19,046 bases of DNA, taken from the NCBI GenBank assembly GCA_947372225.1, contig CANBSV010000053.1, positions 1 through 19,046 on the forward strand, read 5' to 3'. Position numbers and translations under genes: made by a program. The stretch is from Burkholderiales bacterium (GTDB lineage Bacteria; Pseudomonadota; Gammaproteobacteria; Burkholderiales; Burkholderiaceae_C). Under the pieces are notes generated by a model. That model worked only from the letters and a program-made list of their open reading frames with translations. It ran no database searches and was not told the DNA's origin. Shown in pieces: positions 7,342-15,121 of the stretch (position 1 is the first letter of the stretch; every line of letters starts with the position of its first letter).

Positions 7342-7788
7342 TCAGCCCGCTACGCGGCCGCGGATGTAGCCCTCTAGGTAGCCGATGAGTTCGGACTGGT
7401 GGCGGATGACCTCCTTCACCACGTCGCCCACCGAGACCATGCCGATCACCTTGTTGTCCTTGCACACCGGCAGGTGACGGATGTTCTTGGTGGACATCTG
7501 GTGCATGCACTGATCGATGGTGTCGTCTTCGGACACGGTGATGACGTCGGCCGTCATGATTTCGTGCACGCGGGTGTCGATTGCCATGCGCCCCTTGAGC
7601 AGCACCTTGAGCGCGCAGTCTCGCTCCGCCACGATGCCGATCAGCTGATCCGCCTCGTTGAGCACCACGACCGAACGGATGGTTTGGTCGCGCATCATCT
7701 CAAGCACCTTCTGCACGGTGTCTGACGCCGATACGTGGCAGATGGCGCGTTGTGTTTTCTGGGCGAGCAGGTTCTTGACGGTAATCAT
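7342..7788 (-). CDS. Two-CBS-domain protein
   Basis: A 148-residue protein made of two CBS domains (about 7–60 and 72–130), which as a pair form a Bateman module that binds adenosyl nucleotides. The first contains SASDTVQKVLEMMRD and SVVVLNEADQLIGIVAERD; the second contains VSEDDTIDQCMHQMSTKNIRHLPV and KVIGMVSVGDVV. No catalytic or membrane domain is attached, so it probably acts as a free-standing sensor or binds a partner; which ligand or partner is not visible. The ATG at 7788 has GAGG 10 bases upstream. The short C-terminal tail GYIRGRVAG is common in Burkholderiales members of this type. It stands alone, converging with the cyclase gene. The 172-base region upstream (7789–7960) shows no further gene. 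Confidence 0.92.
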   Translation of the reverse strand: MITVKNLLAQKTQRAICHVSASDTVQKVLEMMRDQTIRSVVVLNEADQLIGIVAERDCALKVLLKGRMAIDTRVHEIMTADVITVSEDDTIDQCMHQMSTKNIRHLPVCKDNKVIGMVSVGDVVKEVIRHQSELIGYLEGYIRGRVAG

Positions 7789-7960
7789 TTAACGGAGCCT
7801 CGGCTTCAAGTAGCGGAAAAAGGTGAACGGCCGGCTTGGCGCACGGCGACCGCGGGCGCACGGTTGAGCGCTGTATTTTGAGGGTTGTGACTGTTGCACA
7901 GCCAGCCGGTGTCCGGAAGGCCGGAAACGCTGCCTTGTTGTGTCGGCGAATCGCCGGGGT

Positions 7961-8554
7961 TCAGGCGGTGGCGTCCAACCATTGCACATGACCTTGGCCG
8001 GCGTCATTGACCCTGCTCATCAGCGCGGCCACCTGTGTCTCGGGGCCGCTGAAGTGCAGCGTCACCAGGCTGCCGTGCGCGGCGTCGATGAGCTCGAAGC
8101 CCGCCGCGTGGATTTCGCGGCGCATGAAGCCCTCCAGCGCATACGGCACGCAGCAGCGCAGCGTGTGCAGGCGCTGGCGCGGCACCTTGTCGGCGCCCAG
8201 CAGGGCTTGCGCCACGGCATCGGTGTAGGCGCGCAGCAGGCCGCCGGCGCCGAGCTTCACGCCGCCGAAATAGCGCACCACGGTGGCCAGCACGCCGTCG
8301 AGATCCTGATGGCGCAGCACGTCCATCATCGGCCGTCCCGCGGTGCCACCGGGCTCGCCGTCGTCCACCGCTGCCGACTGCCCGCCGGCCAGCAGCGCCC
8401 AGCACACGTGCGTGGCGCCCGGGTGCTGCGCGCGCAGTTCAGCGACCACCGCCACCGCACGGGCGCGGTCGTCGATGGGCTGCACGCAGGCAATGAAGCG
8501 GCTCTTGCGGATGAGCAGTTCGCTGTGCACCGGGGATTTGAGCGTGTAGGGCAT
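7961..8554 (-). CDS. yigZ: YigZ/IMPACT family protein
   Basis: A 197-residue protein of the YigZ/IMPACT (UPF0029) family. Both family signatures are present: DGEPGGTAGRPMMDVL (residues 65–80) and VVRYFGGVKLGAGGLLRAY (92–110). The N-terminal domain has a ribosomal-protein-S5-like fold in known members; the C-terminal ~65 residues fit the second ferredoxin-like domain. Eukaryotic IMPACT regulates the Gcn2 kinase; the bacterial role is not settled. The ATG at 8554 (MPYTLKSPVHSELLIRKSRF) fits the usual family start, although the ribosome site is weak; a GTG at 8593 would add 13 residues. The gene is monocistronic by position, divergent from the small acidic protein gene at 8696. Confidence 0.93.
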   Translation of the reverse strand: MPYTLKSPVHSELLIRKSRFIACVQPIDDRARAVAVVAELRAQHPGATHVCWALLAGGQSAAVDDGEPGGTAGRPMMDVLRHQDLDGVLATVVRYFGGVKLGAGGLLRAYTDAVAQALLGADKVPRQRLHTLRCCVPYALEGFMRREIHAAGFELIDAAHGSLVTLHFSGPETQVAALMSRVNDAGQGHVQWLDATA

Positions 8555-8650
8555 GGGCCGCAAGCCTACCTGTGTGCGATCGGTTGCGGCCACTGCGTGA
8601 CAACGCGGCGGTTCCGCGCTCGCCGCTGCATCGACAATCTGTCCATCGTT

Positions 8651-8667
8651 TTGCGCTCACGGCGCAA
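8651..8667. promoter_or_regulatory. Inverted repeat TTGCGC-N5-GCGCAA in the leader of the acidic protein gene
   Basis: Perfect 6-base arms with a TCACG spacer, ending 16 bases before the ribosome site at 8684–8690. It lies in the 141-base divergent region between yigZ and the next gene, so it could be an operator or an mRNA hairpin. Only the symmetry is seen. Confidence 0.35.
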
Positions 8668-8684
8668 GACACACCCCCATCCCA

Positions 8685-8688
8685 GGAG
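8685..8688 (+). promoter_or_regulatory. Ribosome binding site that decides a TTG start
   Basis: The stretch AGGAGAG (8684–8690) has its GGAG core 7 bases before TTG at 8696 but 16 bases before the in-frame ATG at 8705. The spacing favours TTG as the start codon. Confidence 0.65.
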
Positions 8689-8695
8689 AGCCGAT

Positions 8696-9010
8696 TTGAA
8701 TCTGATGGTGCCCATTTCCCTGTTCGACGAGTTGTCCGAAACCATCATCAAGTCGACCGGCACGCTCGACCTCGCCAGCGGCGAGATCCGTGCGGTCGAG
8801 TATGAAGACCACGACCTCGAGGCCGATGGCCTGCCGGCCGACAGCGAGGACTACGAGTTCACCTCGGGGCTGCTCTCGTACAAGGGCAAGGAGATCGAGT
8901 TCCGCGTGGATGTCGACCCGCTGAGCGGCAAGTACTCGGTCACGCCCAGCGAACTGCTCGAACTCAAGGGCCGCGCGGCCAAGTTGTTCACCGCGCCTCC
9001 GGGAGCCTGA
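8696..9010 (+). CDS. Small acidic protein of unknown function (104 aa)
   Basis: I do not recognise a family. The start TTG (8696) is chosen from the well-spaced AGGAGAG; ATG at 8705 would give 101 residues. The protein has a helical start (LFDELSETIIKST), a strongly acidic middle (EYEDHDLEADGLPADSED) and a beta-like segment (YEFTSGLLSYKGKEIEFRVDVD), then a helix (PSELLELKGRAAKLF). There are no Cys residues, no signal peptide and no membrane segment, so it is probably cytosolic. It diverges from yigZ and its stop is only 3 bases from the stop of the convergent permease gene. Codon use and composition match the neighbours, which argues for a real gene. Confidence 0.75.
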   Translation: MNLMVPISLFDELSETIIKSTGTLDLASGEIRAVEYEDHDLEADGLPADSEDYEFTSGLLSYKGKEIEFRVDVDPLSGKYSVTPSELLELKGRAAKLFTAPPGA

Positions 9011-9013
9011 GCG

Positions 9014-11617
9014 CTACCAGTCTTCCTTGACGGCCAGCGCCATGTCGCGACCGGCCGCACGGCGCGCGGCCAGACCGGCGGTGAGCGTGCCGGCGGCGAT
9101 CACCGCCGCACACAGCGCGGCCAGCCTCGGCCACGGCAGCAGCAGTTCCATGGTCCAGTGAAAGCTCTGCGGGTTGACCACCTTCACGAGCACCACGCTG
9201 ACCGCGATGCCCAGCCCCAGACCCAGCAAGGCACCGGCCGCCGTCCACACGGCGCCCTCGGCACTCACCACCGTGAGCACCTGACGCCGTGTGAGCCCCA
9301 GGTGTGCGAGCAGCCCGAACTCCTTGCGCCGCGCCAGCACCTGCGCTGAAAAGCTCGCCGCGATGCCGAACAGGCCGATCGCGATGGCCACGCCCTGCAG
9401 CCAGTAGGTGACCGCAAAGCTGCGGTCGAAGATGCGCAGCGACAGCGCGCGGATCTCGCCGGGCGAGGCCAGTTCGAGCAACTCGCCGTTCATGCCGTGC
9501 CGGTCCGCCAGATCGCGCAAGGCGCGTTGCACCGCGGCCGCATCGGCGCCGGGTTGCAACCACAGCGCCGCGTCGTTGATGCGCGTGTCGCCGGTCAGGC
9601 GCTGCCAGTCGGCGGCGGCCAGCACCACGGCGCCGTGCTGGCGCGCGTAATCGCGCCATACGCCGCGCACGAACACGCGGGTGTGTCGTCCGTCGGGCAG
9701 CGGCAGCGTGAGGTGACTGCCGGGCTCGGCGCCGTACAGCATCACCATCGCCTCGCTCACGTAGGCGGCGGTGTCGCCCGCGGGCAGCGCCACCAGATCG
9801 CCCACCAGCGGCAGCGTGCGCACCGGCTCATCGAGCGGCCTGGCAATCAGCGCCACGGCGGGCAGGGCGGGGTCGATCTGCACCGAGGTGACACGCAGCG
9901 TTTCCAGCCGCGCCACGCCGGGCCATGCAGCCGCGGCGCGCACCCAGCCGGCATCGAGCGTGACCACGTCGCCGCCGTTCGATGACGGCGCCGCACGCGC
10001 ATACAGATCGGCCGGCAGCACGGTGTCGAGCCACACGGTGATCGAGTCGCGAAAACTCGCCACCATCACCGTGAGCGCCACCGACAGCGCCAGGCTGGCC
10101 ACCACGCCGGCCACCGCCACGGTGGCGGTGCGCCGCTGGTGCCGTGCGCGCTCGACGGCCAGCAGCGCCAGCGCCTGACGCGGCGGTGCCACGCGGCGCA
10201 GCAGCAGCCCCACACCCGCCGGCACCGCCACGATGCCGCCCAGCAGCAGCAAGGCCACCGACACATAGGCCGCCAGCGGCATGCCCAGCACCGGCGGTAC
10301 CGCCAGCAGCGCCAGCGCCACGCCGATCAGCGCCGGCCCCCACCGCGGGCTGCTGGCTGACGCGCCGGCGTCGCCCAGCCCCTTCAGGGCCTGCGCGGGT
10401 GCCAGCCGCTGCGCCTCGCGCGCGGGCAGCCAGCCGCCGATCAGCGCGGCGACCACGCCCAGCGCGCCATAGACCAGCGCGGCCGGCACGCTGAAATGCA
10501 GGCTCGGCGCCACGCCCGGAAAGTAGCCGCCGCCCAGATCGCCGGCCAGCAGTTGCAAGGCCGCCGCCGCCAGCGCGGTGCCCAGAGCCAGCCCGAGCGC
10601 GCTGCCCGCCACGCCCAGCAGCGCCGATTCGGCCAGCACCAGTTGCAGCCGCTCACGTGCGCCGAGTCCCAGCACGCCGAGCAGCGCGAGCTGAGGCAGG
10701 CGCTGCGCGACCGACAGCGACAGGATCGAGAACACCAGAAACGCGCCGGTGAACAGCGCCACCAGCGCCAGCACCGTGAGGTTGATGCGGTAGGCGCGTG
10801 ACATGTTCGACACGCGCTGCTCGGCCTCGTCGGGCGAACTCGCACGCACGCCTTGCGCGGCGAAATCGCCGAGCCGCAGCGAGGCGATCACCGCGTCGCG
10901 CTCGGCGCCGGGCTTCAAGCGCACGTCGATGCGGCTGAGCCGGCCCAGCATGGCGAACTGCGCCTGCGCGCCGGCGATGTCCATCACCGCCAGCGGCGGC
11001 CCGCCGGCGGCCACGCTGCCTTGCACGCGCAGCCGCACGCTGCCGCTGGGCGTGATCAGCTGCAGCGTGTCGGCCTCGCCCAGCTTGCGGCGTGCCGCGG
11101 CATTGAGCGACACCGCGCCCGGGTCGAACAGGCCGAAGCGGTCGGGCTCGTCGGCATCAGCCCCGCGGGATTCGGCCGTGGCGGGGGCGGACGCTGCAGG
11201 CGCGGCGGCCTTGGGCTTGGACAACTGCGGCCACAGCGCCGGCGACAGCGGTGCGGCCACCAGCGCGTCGATCCCCAGCACGCGCAGCGCCACGCGCCGG
11301 GTGACGCCGAGTGCATCGACCACGAGGGCCTGCGTCTCGGCTTCGATCACCGGGCTGGCCAGCGCGATGTCGGGGTGCCGGGCCACGCGCTCGTAGAGCG
11401 CTTCGTCAAAGCCGCCGCGCTGGCCACGCAGCTCGAAGTCGGGCTGGCCGTTGATGGAGCGCACCGCGGCGCTGAACTCGCCGAGCGCCGACTGGTTGAT
11501 CAGGTGCACCGAAAACGCCAGCGCCACGCCCAGCATGATCGCCAGCAGCGCGGCCAGCTGGCGCCACGGGTGGTGCCGCCACTCGGGCCAGCTCAGGTGG
11601 CGCAGCAGCGCGAGCAT
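9014..11617 (-). CDS. FtsX/MacB-type ABC transporter permease (YbbP-like, two FtsX domains)
   Basis: An 867-residue inner membrane permease. The first helix (about 21–40, LAALLAIMLGVALAFSVHLI) is followed by a large periplasmic domain, then a first FtsX block of helices (VLALVALFTGAFLVFSILSL ... LVYGALGVVAALIGGWLPA). A second pair of helices leads to another periplasmic domain, and a second FtsX block near the C-terminus (LQGVAIAIGLFGIAASFSA ... LCAAVIAAGTLTAGLAA) ends in VKEDW. Length and layout match YbbP (about 800 residues) rather than LolC/LolE or MacB, which have a single FtsX block. The ATG at 11617 lies 8 bases after the ATPase stop, so the two are a transporter pair. Related systems move lipoproteins or act mechanically on periplasmic partners; the substrate here is unknown. 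A longer frame to 11761 is only overlap with the ATPase gene. Confidence 0.9.
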   Translation of the reverse strand: MLALLRHLSWPEWRHHPWRQLAALLAIMLGVALAFSVHLINQSALGEFSAAVRSINGQPDFELRGQRGGFDEALYERVARHPDIALASPVIEAETQALVVDALGVTRRVALRVLGIDALVAAPLSPALWPQLSKPKAAAPAASAPATAESRGADADEPDRFGLFDPGAVSLNAAARRKLGEADTLQLITPSGSVRLRVQGSVAAGGPPLAVMDIAGAQAQFAMLGRLSRIDVRLKPGAERDAVIASLRLGDFAAQGVRASSPDEAEQRVSNMSRAYRINLTVLALVALFTGAFLVFSILSLSVAQRLPQLALLGVLGLGARERLQLVLAESALLGVAGSALGLALGTALAAAALQLLAGDLGGGYFPGVAPSLHFSVPAALVYGALGVVAALIGGWLPAREAQRLAPAQALKGLGDAGASASSPRWGPALIGVALALLAVPPVLGMPLAAYVSVALLLLGGIVAVPAGVGLLLRRVAPPRQALALLAVERARHQRRTATVAVAGVVASLALSVALTVMVASFRDSITVWLDTVLPADLYARAAPSSNGGDVVTLDAGWVRAAAAWPGVARLETLRVTSVQIDPALPAVALIARPLDEPVRTLPLVGDLVALPAGDTAAYVSEAMVMLYGAEPGSHLTLPLPDGRHTRVFVRGVWRDYARQHGAVVLAAADWQRLTGDTRINDAALWLQPGADAAAVQRALRDLADRHGMNGELLELASPGEIRALSLRIFDRSFAVTYWLQGVAIAIGLFGIAASFSAQVLARRKEFGLLAHLGLTRRQVLTVVSAEGAVWTAAGALLGLGLGIAVSVVLVKVVNPQSFHWTMELLLPWPRLAALCAAVIAAGTLTAGLAARRAAGRDMALAVKEDW

Positions 11618-11625
11618 CGAGCGGC

Positions 11626-12357
11626 TCAGTCGCCGGCGCGAGGGGATGGGCCCAGCGGCGCAGGGCAGGGCGTGGCCAGATCCGCCATGCCGGTGGGGGT
11701 GAGCGTGAGCACGCGGTCGGCGCGCTCTGCGGCCGCTCGCGAATGCGTCACCAGCACGCATGCCGCGCCGTGCTGGCGCACCTGCGCTGACAGCAGGTCC
11801 ATCACCCGCTCGGCAGTGGCCGGGTCGAGGTTGCCGGTGGGCTCATCGGCCAGGATCAGCTGCGGGCGGTGCACCAGCGCACGAGCAATGGCCACGCGCT
11901 GCAACTGGCCGCCCGACAGCGTTTGCGGCAGCCGGTCGGCCAGCGCTTGCAGGCCGACGGCTTCGAGCACCTCGCGCACGCGCGCATCGTCGGGTTGCTG
12001 TTGCAGCAGCAGCGGCAGGCCCACGTTGTGGGCCACGCTCAGGTGCGGCAGCACGTGAAAGGCCTGGAACACGAAGCCCAGGTGCGCGCGCCGGAAGCGC
12101 GCTTGCGCCGGCTCGGCCAGCGCGGTGATGTCGGTGCCGTCGATGTGCACCGAGCCGGCCTGTGCGGTGTCGAGCCCGGCGATGCAGTTGAGCAGCGTGG
12201 ACTTGCCCACGCCCGACTCGCCCAGGATCGCCACGAACTCGCCGCGCGCGACCTGAAGATCGACATGGGCAAACACCCGCTCGCCGGCGTAGTCCTTGCA
12301 CAGACCGCGCACCGCCAGCAGCGGCGGTGCGACACCGGCCGCCGGTGCCACGCTCAC
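11626..12357 (-). CDS. ABC transporter ATPase (LolD/YbbA family)
   Basis: A 243-residue ATPase that powers the permease encoded next. All motifs are intact: Walker A GESGVGKST (46–54), Q-loop Q98 (FVFQAFH), signature LSGGQ (147–151), Walker B LILADEP with catalytic E172, D-loop NLD and switch H205 (VTHS). The Walker B–D-loop sequence LADEPTGNLD is typical of the LolD/MacB/YbbA class. The start is taken as GTG at 12357, which overlaps the miaA stop by 4 bases (GTGA); further upstream the frame lies inside miaA. A GTG two codons further in (V3) is an alternative. The C-terminal ~25 residues (DLATPCPAPLGPSPRAGD) are beyond the conserved domain. Position and overlap suggest translation coupled to miaA. 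Confidence 0.92.
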   Translation of the reverse strand: MSVAPAAGVAPPLLAVRGLCKDYAGERVFAHVDLQVARGEFVAILGESGVGKSTLLNCIAGLDTAQAGSVHIDGTDITALAEPAQARFRRAHLGFVFQAFHVLPHLSVAHNVGLPLLLQQQPDDARVREVLEAVGLQALADRLPQTLSGGQLQRVAIARALVHRPQLILADEPTGNLDPATAERVMDLLSAQVRQHGAACVLVTHSRAAAERADRVLTLTPTGMADLATPCPAPLGPSPRAGD

Positions 12358-13316
12358 GGTGCGATGCCGGCGATCAGCTGCTGAGCCAGCGCCACCACCT
12401 GCGCTTGCGCGTCGGGTGCGTCGCACGCCACCACATGGCGCTGCGGCATGCTGCGCAGCCAGGTGAGTTGGCGCTTGGCCAGCTGCCGCGTGGCCGCGAT
12501 ACCGCGCTCGGGCATCTCGGACAGGTCGTCCGCCTCGAGTGCTTCCCAGATCTGCCGGTAGCCCACGCAGCGCATCGACGGTATGTCGGCGTGCAGGTCG
12601 CCGCGCTTCATCAGCGACTCGACTTCGTCGACCAGCCCCGCGTCGAGCATTTGCGCAAAGCGCTCTTCGATGCGCCCGTGCAGCCAGGCCCGATCGGCGG
12701 GCTCGAGCGAGATCAGCGGCGGTGTGTCGACCGCGGCCTTCTCATGGTGGAACGACGACAGCGGCTGCCCGCTCACGCGGTAGACCTCGAGCGCGCGTCC
12801 GATGCGTTGCCGGTCGGCCGGCGGCAGGCGTGCCGCGGTGACCGGATCGACGCGCTGCAGTTCCCGGTACAGCGAATACAGGCCTTCGCGCTCGCACTGC
12901 TCGTCGAGCGCGGCGCGCACTGCGCGGTCGGCCGCGGGCATCGCGTCGAGGCCCTCGAACAGCGCCTTGAAGTACAGCATCGTGCCGCCCACCAGCAGCG
13001 GCAGGTGGCCGCGCGCGCGGATCTCGCCGGCCAGCCGCTGCGCGTCGCCCACGAAGCGCGCCGCCGAGTACGACTCGGCCGGATCGATGATGTCGATCAG
13101 GTGGTGCGGCACCTGCGCCAATTCAGCCGCGCTCGGCTTGGCCGTGCCGATGTCCATGCCGCGGTAGACCAGCGCCGAATCGACGCTGATGATCTCGACG
13201 CCGCGCGGCACCGGCTGCTCGGCCAGGGCCGCGGCGATCGCCAGCGCGGCTGCAGTCTTGCCCGATGCGGTGGGGCCGGCCAGGCACAGCACGCCGGCGA
13301 TCGACCTGCCGCTCAA
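12354..13316 (-). CDS. miaA: tRNA dimethylallyltransferase MiaA
   Basis: A 320-residue enzyme that transfers a dimethylallyl group to N6 of A37 in tRNAs reading codons that start with U, the first step to ms2i6A. Visible motifs are the P-loop GPTASGKT (14–21), SVDSALVYRGMDIGTAKP with D46 at the position of the catalytic Asp, PHHLIDIIDP, LLVGGTMLYFKALFEGL, RIGRALEVYRVSG and MRCVGYRQIWEAL. Length agrees with the family (about 310–320). The start is TTG at 13316: it overlaps the stop of the upstream gene (TTGA), has GAGG (13327–13324) 7 bases before it, and gives a normal N-terminus; a longer frame to 13499 runs inside the upstream gene. mutL and miaA lie near each other in many proteobacteria; here a pseudouridine synthase gene separates them. 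Confidence 0.95.
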   Translation of the reverse strand: MSGRSIAGVLCLAGPTASGKTAAALAIAAALAEQPVPRGVEIISVDSALVYRGMDIGTAKPSAAELAQVPHHLIDIIDPAESYSAARFVGDAQRLAGEIRARGHLPLLVGGTMLYFKALFEGLDAMPAADRAVRAALDEQCEREGLYSLYRELQRVDPVTAARLPPADRQRIGRALEVYRVSGQPLSSFHHEKAAVDTPPLISLEPADRAWLHGRIEERFAQMLDAGLVDEVESLMKRGDLHADIPSMRCVGYRQIWEALEADDLSEMPERGIAATRQLAKRQLTWLRSMPQRHVVACDAPDAQAQVVALAQQLIAGIAP

Positions 13317-15076
13317 CCGAATACCTCGTCGCCGCGCAGGTAGCGCCACTGACCGACCGGCAGGTCGCCCAGCATCACGCTGCCGATGCGCACGCGCTTC
13401 AAGCCGATCACCTTGAGGCCGACCGCCTCGCACATGCGGCGGATCTGGCGCTTCTTGCCTTCTTGCAGCACGAAGCGCAGCTGGTCGTCGTTGAGCCACT
13501 CCACGGTGGCCGGCTTGAGCGCCTCACCGTCGAGCTCCAGCCCATGGCGCAGCAGCGCGAGGCCTTCTTCCGACAACTCGCGGCACGCCGGGCCGTCGCC
13601 GCTCGGGCCGGTCACACGCACCAGGTATTCCTTTTCAATGGCGCTGTCTTCGCCGATCAGCTGCTTGGCGATGCGCCCGTCTTGCGTGAGCACCAGCAGG
13701 CCGATCGAGTCGATGTCGAGCCGTCCGGCGGGCACCAGGCTGCGCAGGTGCTCGCGCAGGAAGCGCGTGCCGGAGTGGTCTTCGCTCCACTGGTTTTCGG
13801 GCAGCACCAGCACCATCGCCGGCTCGTAGCCGTCTTCGGCCTGGCCGCTGACGTAGCCGATGGGCTTGTTGATGATCACGGTGACCTTTTGCGCCTGTGC
13901 GAACTTGGCGCGCGCATCGATGGTGATGCGCTGCTCGGGCTGCACGCGCGAGCCGAGTTCCTTGACGATCTGGTCGTCCACACGCACCCAGCCCTTTTCG
14001 ATCCACTCGTCGGCTTCGCGGCGCGAGGCCATGCCCAGCTCACTCATGCGCTTGGACAGGCGCACGCTGCCCGGCGCGTGCGGCGCGGGTTCGTTGAAGT
14101 CGTCGTCATCGTCATCGTCGTCGTGTTGACGGCCGCGGTTTGGAGCCGGACGCTGCGGCATCGGGCGGCGCGCTTCGGGTGCGCGCTGCGCCGGCGCGTA
14201 GGCCTGCCGCTCGGCCGGGCTCACCGTGGTCGATCCGGGCCGCGGCGTGCCGATGATGGGCGGGCGGTCGAAGGGGCGTGCGCCCTGGGCATCGCGCTGG
14301 CGGTCGTTGAACCGCGGGTCCTGCCGATCGTCGAAACGCTCGTCCGGCCGGCCGGATTGCCACTCGTTGCGGCGATCGTCAGGGCGGCCTTGCGGACGGT
14401 CGTTGTGTCCCTGGGGCGGACGGTTTTGCGCACGGTCGCCGCCTTGTCCCTGGTACGGGCGGCCTTGCGCACGGTCGTTGTGACCGCTCTCGTAGGGACG
14501 CGGACCCGGGCGTTGCTGGCCGCGGCTGTCCTGGCGTGCATTCGGCCGGGCGTCGTTGCGCTCGTTCGGCCGGCCCGACTGCCACTCGTTGCGGCGATCG
14601 TCCGGGCGGCCTTGAGGCCGGTCGCTGTGACCTTGGAAAGGACGGCCCTGAGGACGGTCGTCCTGCCCCTGATACGGGCGGCTCTGCGGACGGGCGCCTT
14701 GCGGCTCGTGGGGGCGCGGGCCCGGTCGGCCTTGCGCTGCACGGTTGTCCTGGCGGTCGTTGGGCCGACCGTAAGACCCTTGCGGACCGCGTTGTTGAGG
14801 GCGCTCGTTCGGGTCCCGACGCTCGCCATTCGGGCGCGGCCCGTCACGCCGGTCGCTGCGCTGCTGAGGGCGCGAGTCGGGCCATTCGCCGGGCCGGTTC
14901 GGGCGGCGCTCGGTCGAGCTCACCGGGCGCTCATCGCGCCGGGCCCGTTCGGACTGCTTGGCCGCCAGCGTGGGCCGCTTGCTCACGCCAGCGCCCATGC
15001 CCCGGATGGGCGGGCGCGAGCCGCGTGGCGACGCCGGCGTGCCGGGGCGTTTGGGTTTGAGCTTCAGTGTGGCCAT
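13313..15076 (-). CDS. rluF: 23S rRNA pseudouridine synthase, RluF-like, with long disordered N-terminus
   Basis: This 587-residue protein is about twice the usual size (about 240–300) of the family. The catalytic part is C-terminal: an S4 RNA-binding domain (about 338–395, VRLSKRMSELGMASRREADE), then GRLDIDSIGLLVLTQDG with catalytic D454, KEYLVRV, and RQIRRMCEAVGLKVIGLKR. The last segments resemble E. coli RluF (U2604) more than RluB or RluE, but the exact target uridine is inferred. Residues 1–330 are low-complexity, rich in Arg, Pro, Gln, Gly and Asp, with many GRP/DRPQGRP units, a 25-residue direct repeat (149–173 and 223–247) and an eight-Asp run (319–326). This part should be disordered and may bind RNA. 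The frame is open throughout, and ATG 15076 (MATLKLKPKRPG) is the natural start. The ribosome site is weak. mutL ends 45 bases upstream; the stop overlaps miaA. Confidence 0.9.
   Translation of the reverse strand: MATLKLKPKRPGTPASPRGSRPPIRGMGAGVSKRPTLAAKQSERARRDERPVSSTERRPNRPGEWPDSRPQQRSDRRDGPRPNGERRDPNERPQQRGPQGSYGRPNDRQDNRAAQGRPGPRPHEPQGARPQSRPYQGQDDRPQGRPFQGHSDRPQGRPDDRRNEWQSGRPNERNDARPNARQDSRGQQRPGPRPYESGHNDRAQGRPYQGQGGDRAQNRPPQGHNDRPQGRPDDRRNEWQSGRPDERFDDRQDPRFNDRQRDAQGARPFDRPPIIGTPRPGSTTVSPAERQAYAPAQRAPEARRPMPQRPAPNRGRQHDDDDDDDDFNEPAPHAPGSVRLSKRMSELGMASRREADEWIEKGWVRVDDQIVKELGSRVQPEQRITIDARAKFAQAQKVTVIINKPIGYVSGQAEDGYEPAMVLVLPENQWSEDHSGTRFLREHLRSLVPAGRLDIDSIGLLVLTQDGRIAKQLIGEDSAIEKEYLVRVTGPSGDGPACRELSEEGLALLRHGLELDGEALKPATVEWLNDDQLRFVLQEGKKRQIRRMCEAVGLKVIGLKRVRIGSVMLGDLPVGQWRYLRGDEVFG
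13324..13327 (-). promoter_or_regulatory. Ribosome binding site that decides the miaA TTG start
   Basis: GAGG on the - strand, 7 bases before TTG at 13316, inside the last codons of the pseudouridine synthase gene. With the TTGA stop/start overlap it supports a rare start codon and coupled translation. Confidence 0.6.
14099..14122 (-). repeat. Eight-codon aspartate run
   Basis: Eight consecutive Asp codons (six GAC, two GAT on the - strand) encode residues 319–326, just before the S4 domain. It is a trinucleotide tract that could change length by slippage without breaking the frame. It puts a strongly acidic hinge between the basic disordered tail and the enzyme. Confidence 0.85.
14336..14410 (-). 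repeat. Direct repeat, second copy in protein order (residues 223–247)
   Basis: This 75-base unit encodes 25 residues (GHNDRPQGRP ... SGRPDER) and matches the unit at 14558–14632 at all but about nine bases, at an offset of 222 bases (74 codons, in frame). The two protein copies differ at two residues (N/S and D/N). It probably arose by in-frame duplication or slippage within the disordered region. Confidence 0.85.
14558..14632 (-). repeat. Direct repeat, first copy in protein order (residues 149–173)
   Basis: First copy of the 25-residue unit (GHSDRPQGRP ... SGRPNER) in the N-terminal region of the pseudouridine synthase. Shorter relatives of it (PQGRP, AQGRPYQGQ) fill the space around both copies, so the whole section from about residue 100 to 270 looks like a decayed repeat array. 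Confidence 0.85.
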
Positions 15077-15121
15077 CGGGTCCAGTCGGTGTGTGTGCTT
15101 GAGCGGCGCGCGAACGTGAGG

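Noticed and set aside
10853..12058. A 401-codon open frame on the + strand opposite the permease and ATPase
   Set aside because: Arg/Ala/His/Gln-rich with no domain; crosses two certain genes.
14336..14632. Direct repeats considered as a CRISPR-like array
   Set aside because: Only two full copies, in frame inside a protein gene, with related rather than unique sequence between them.
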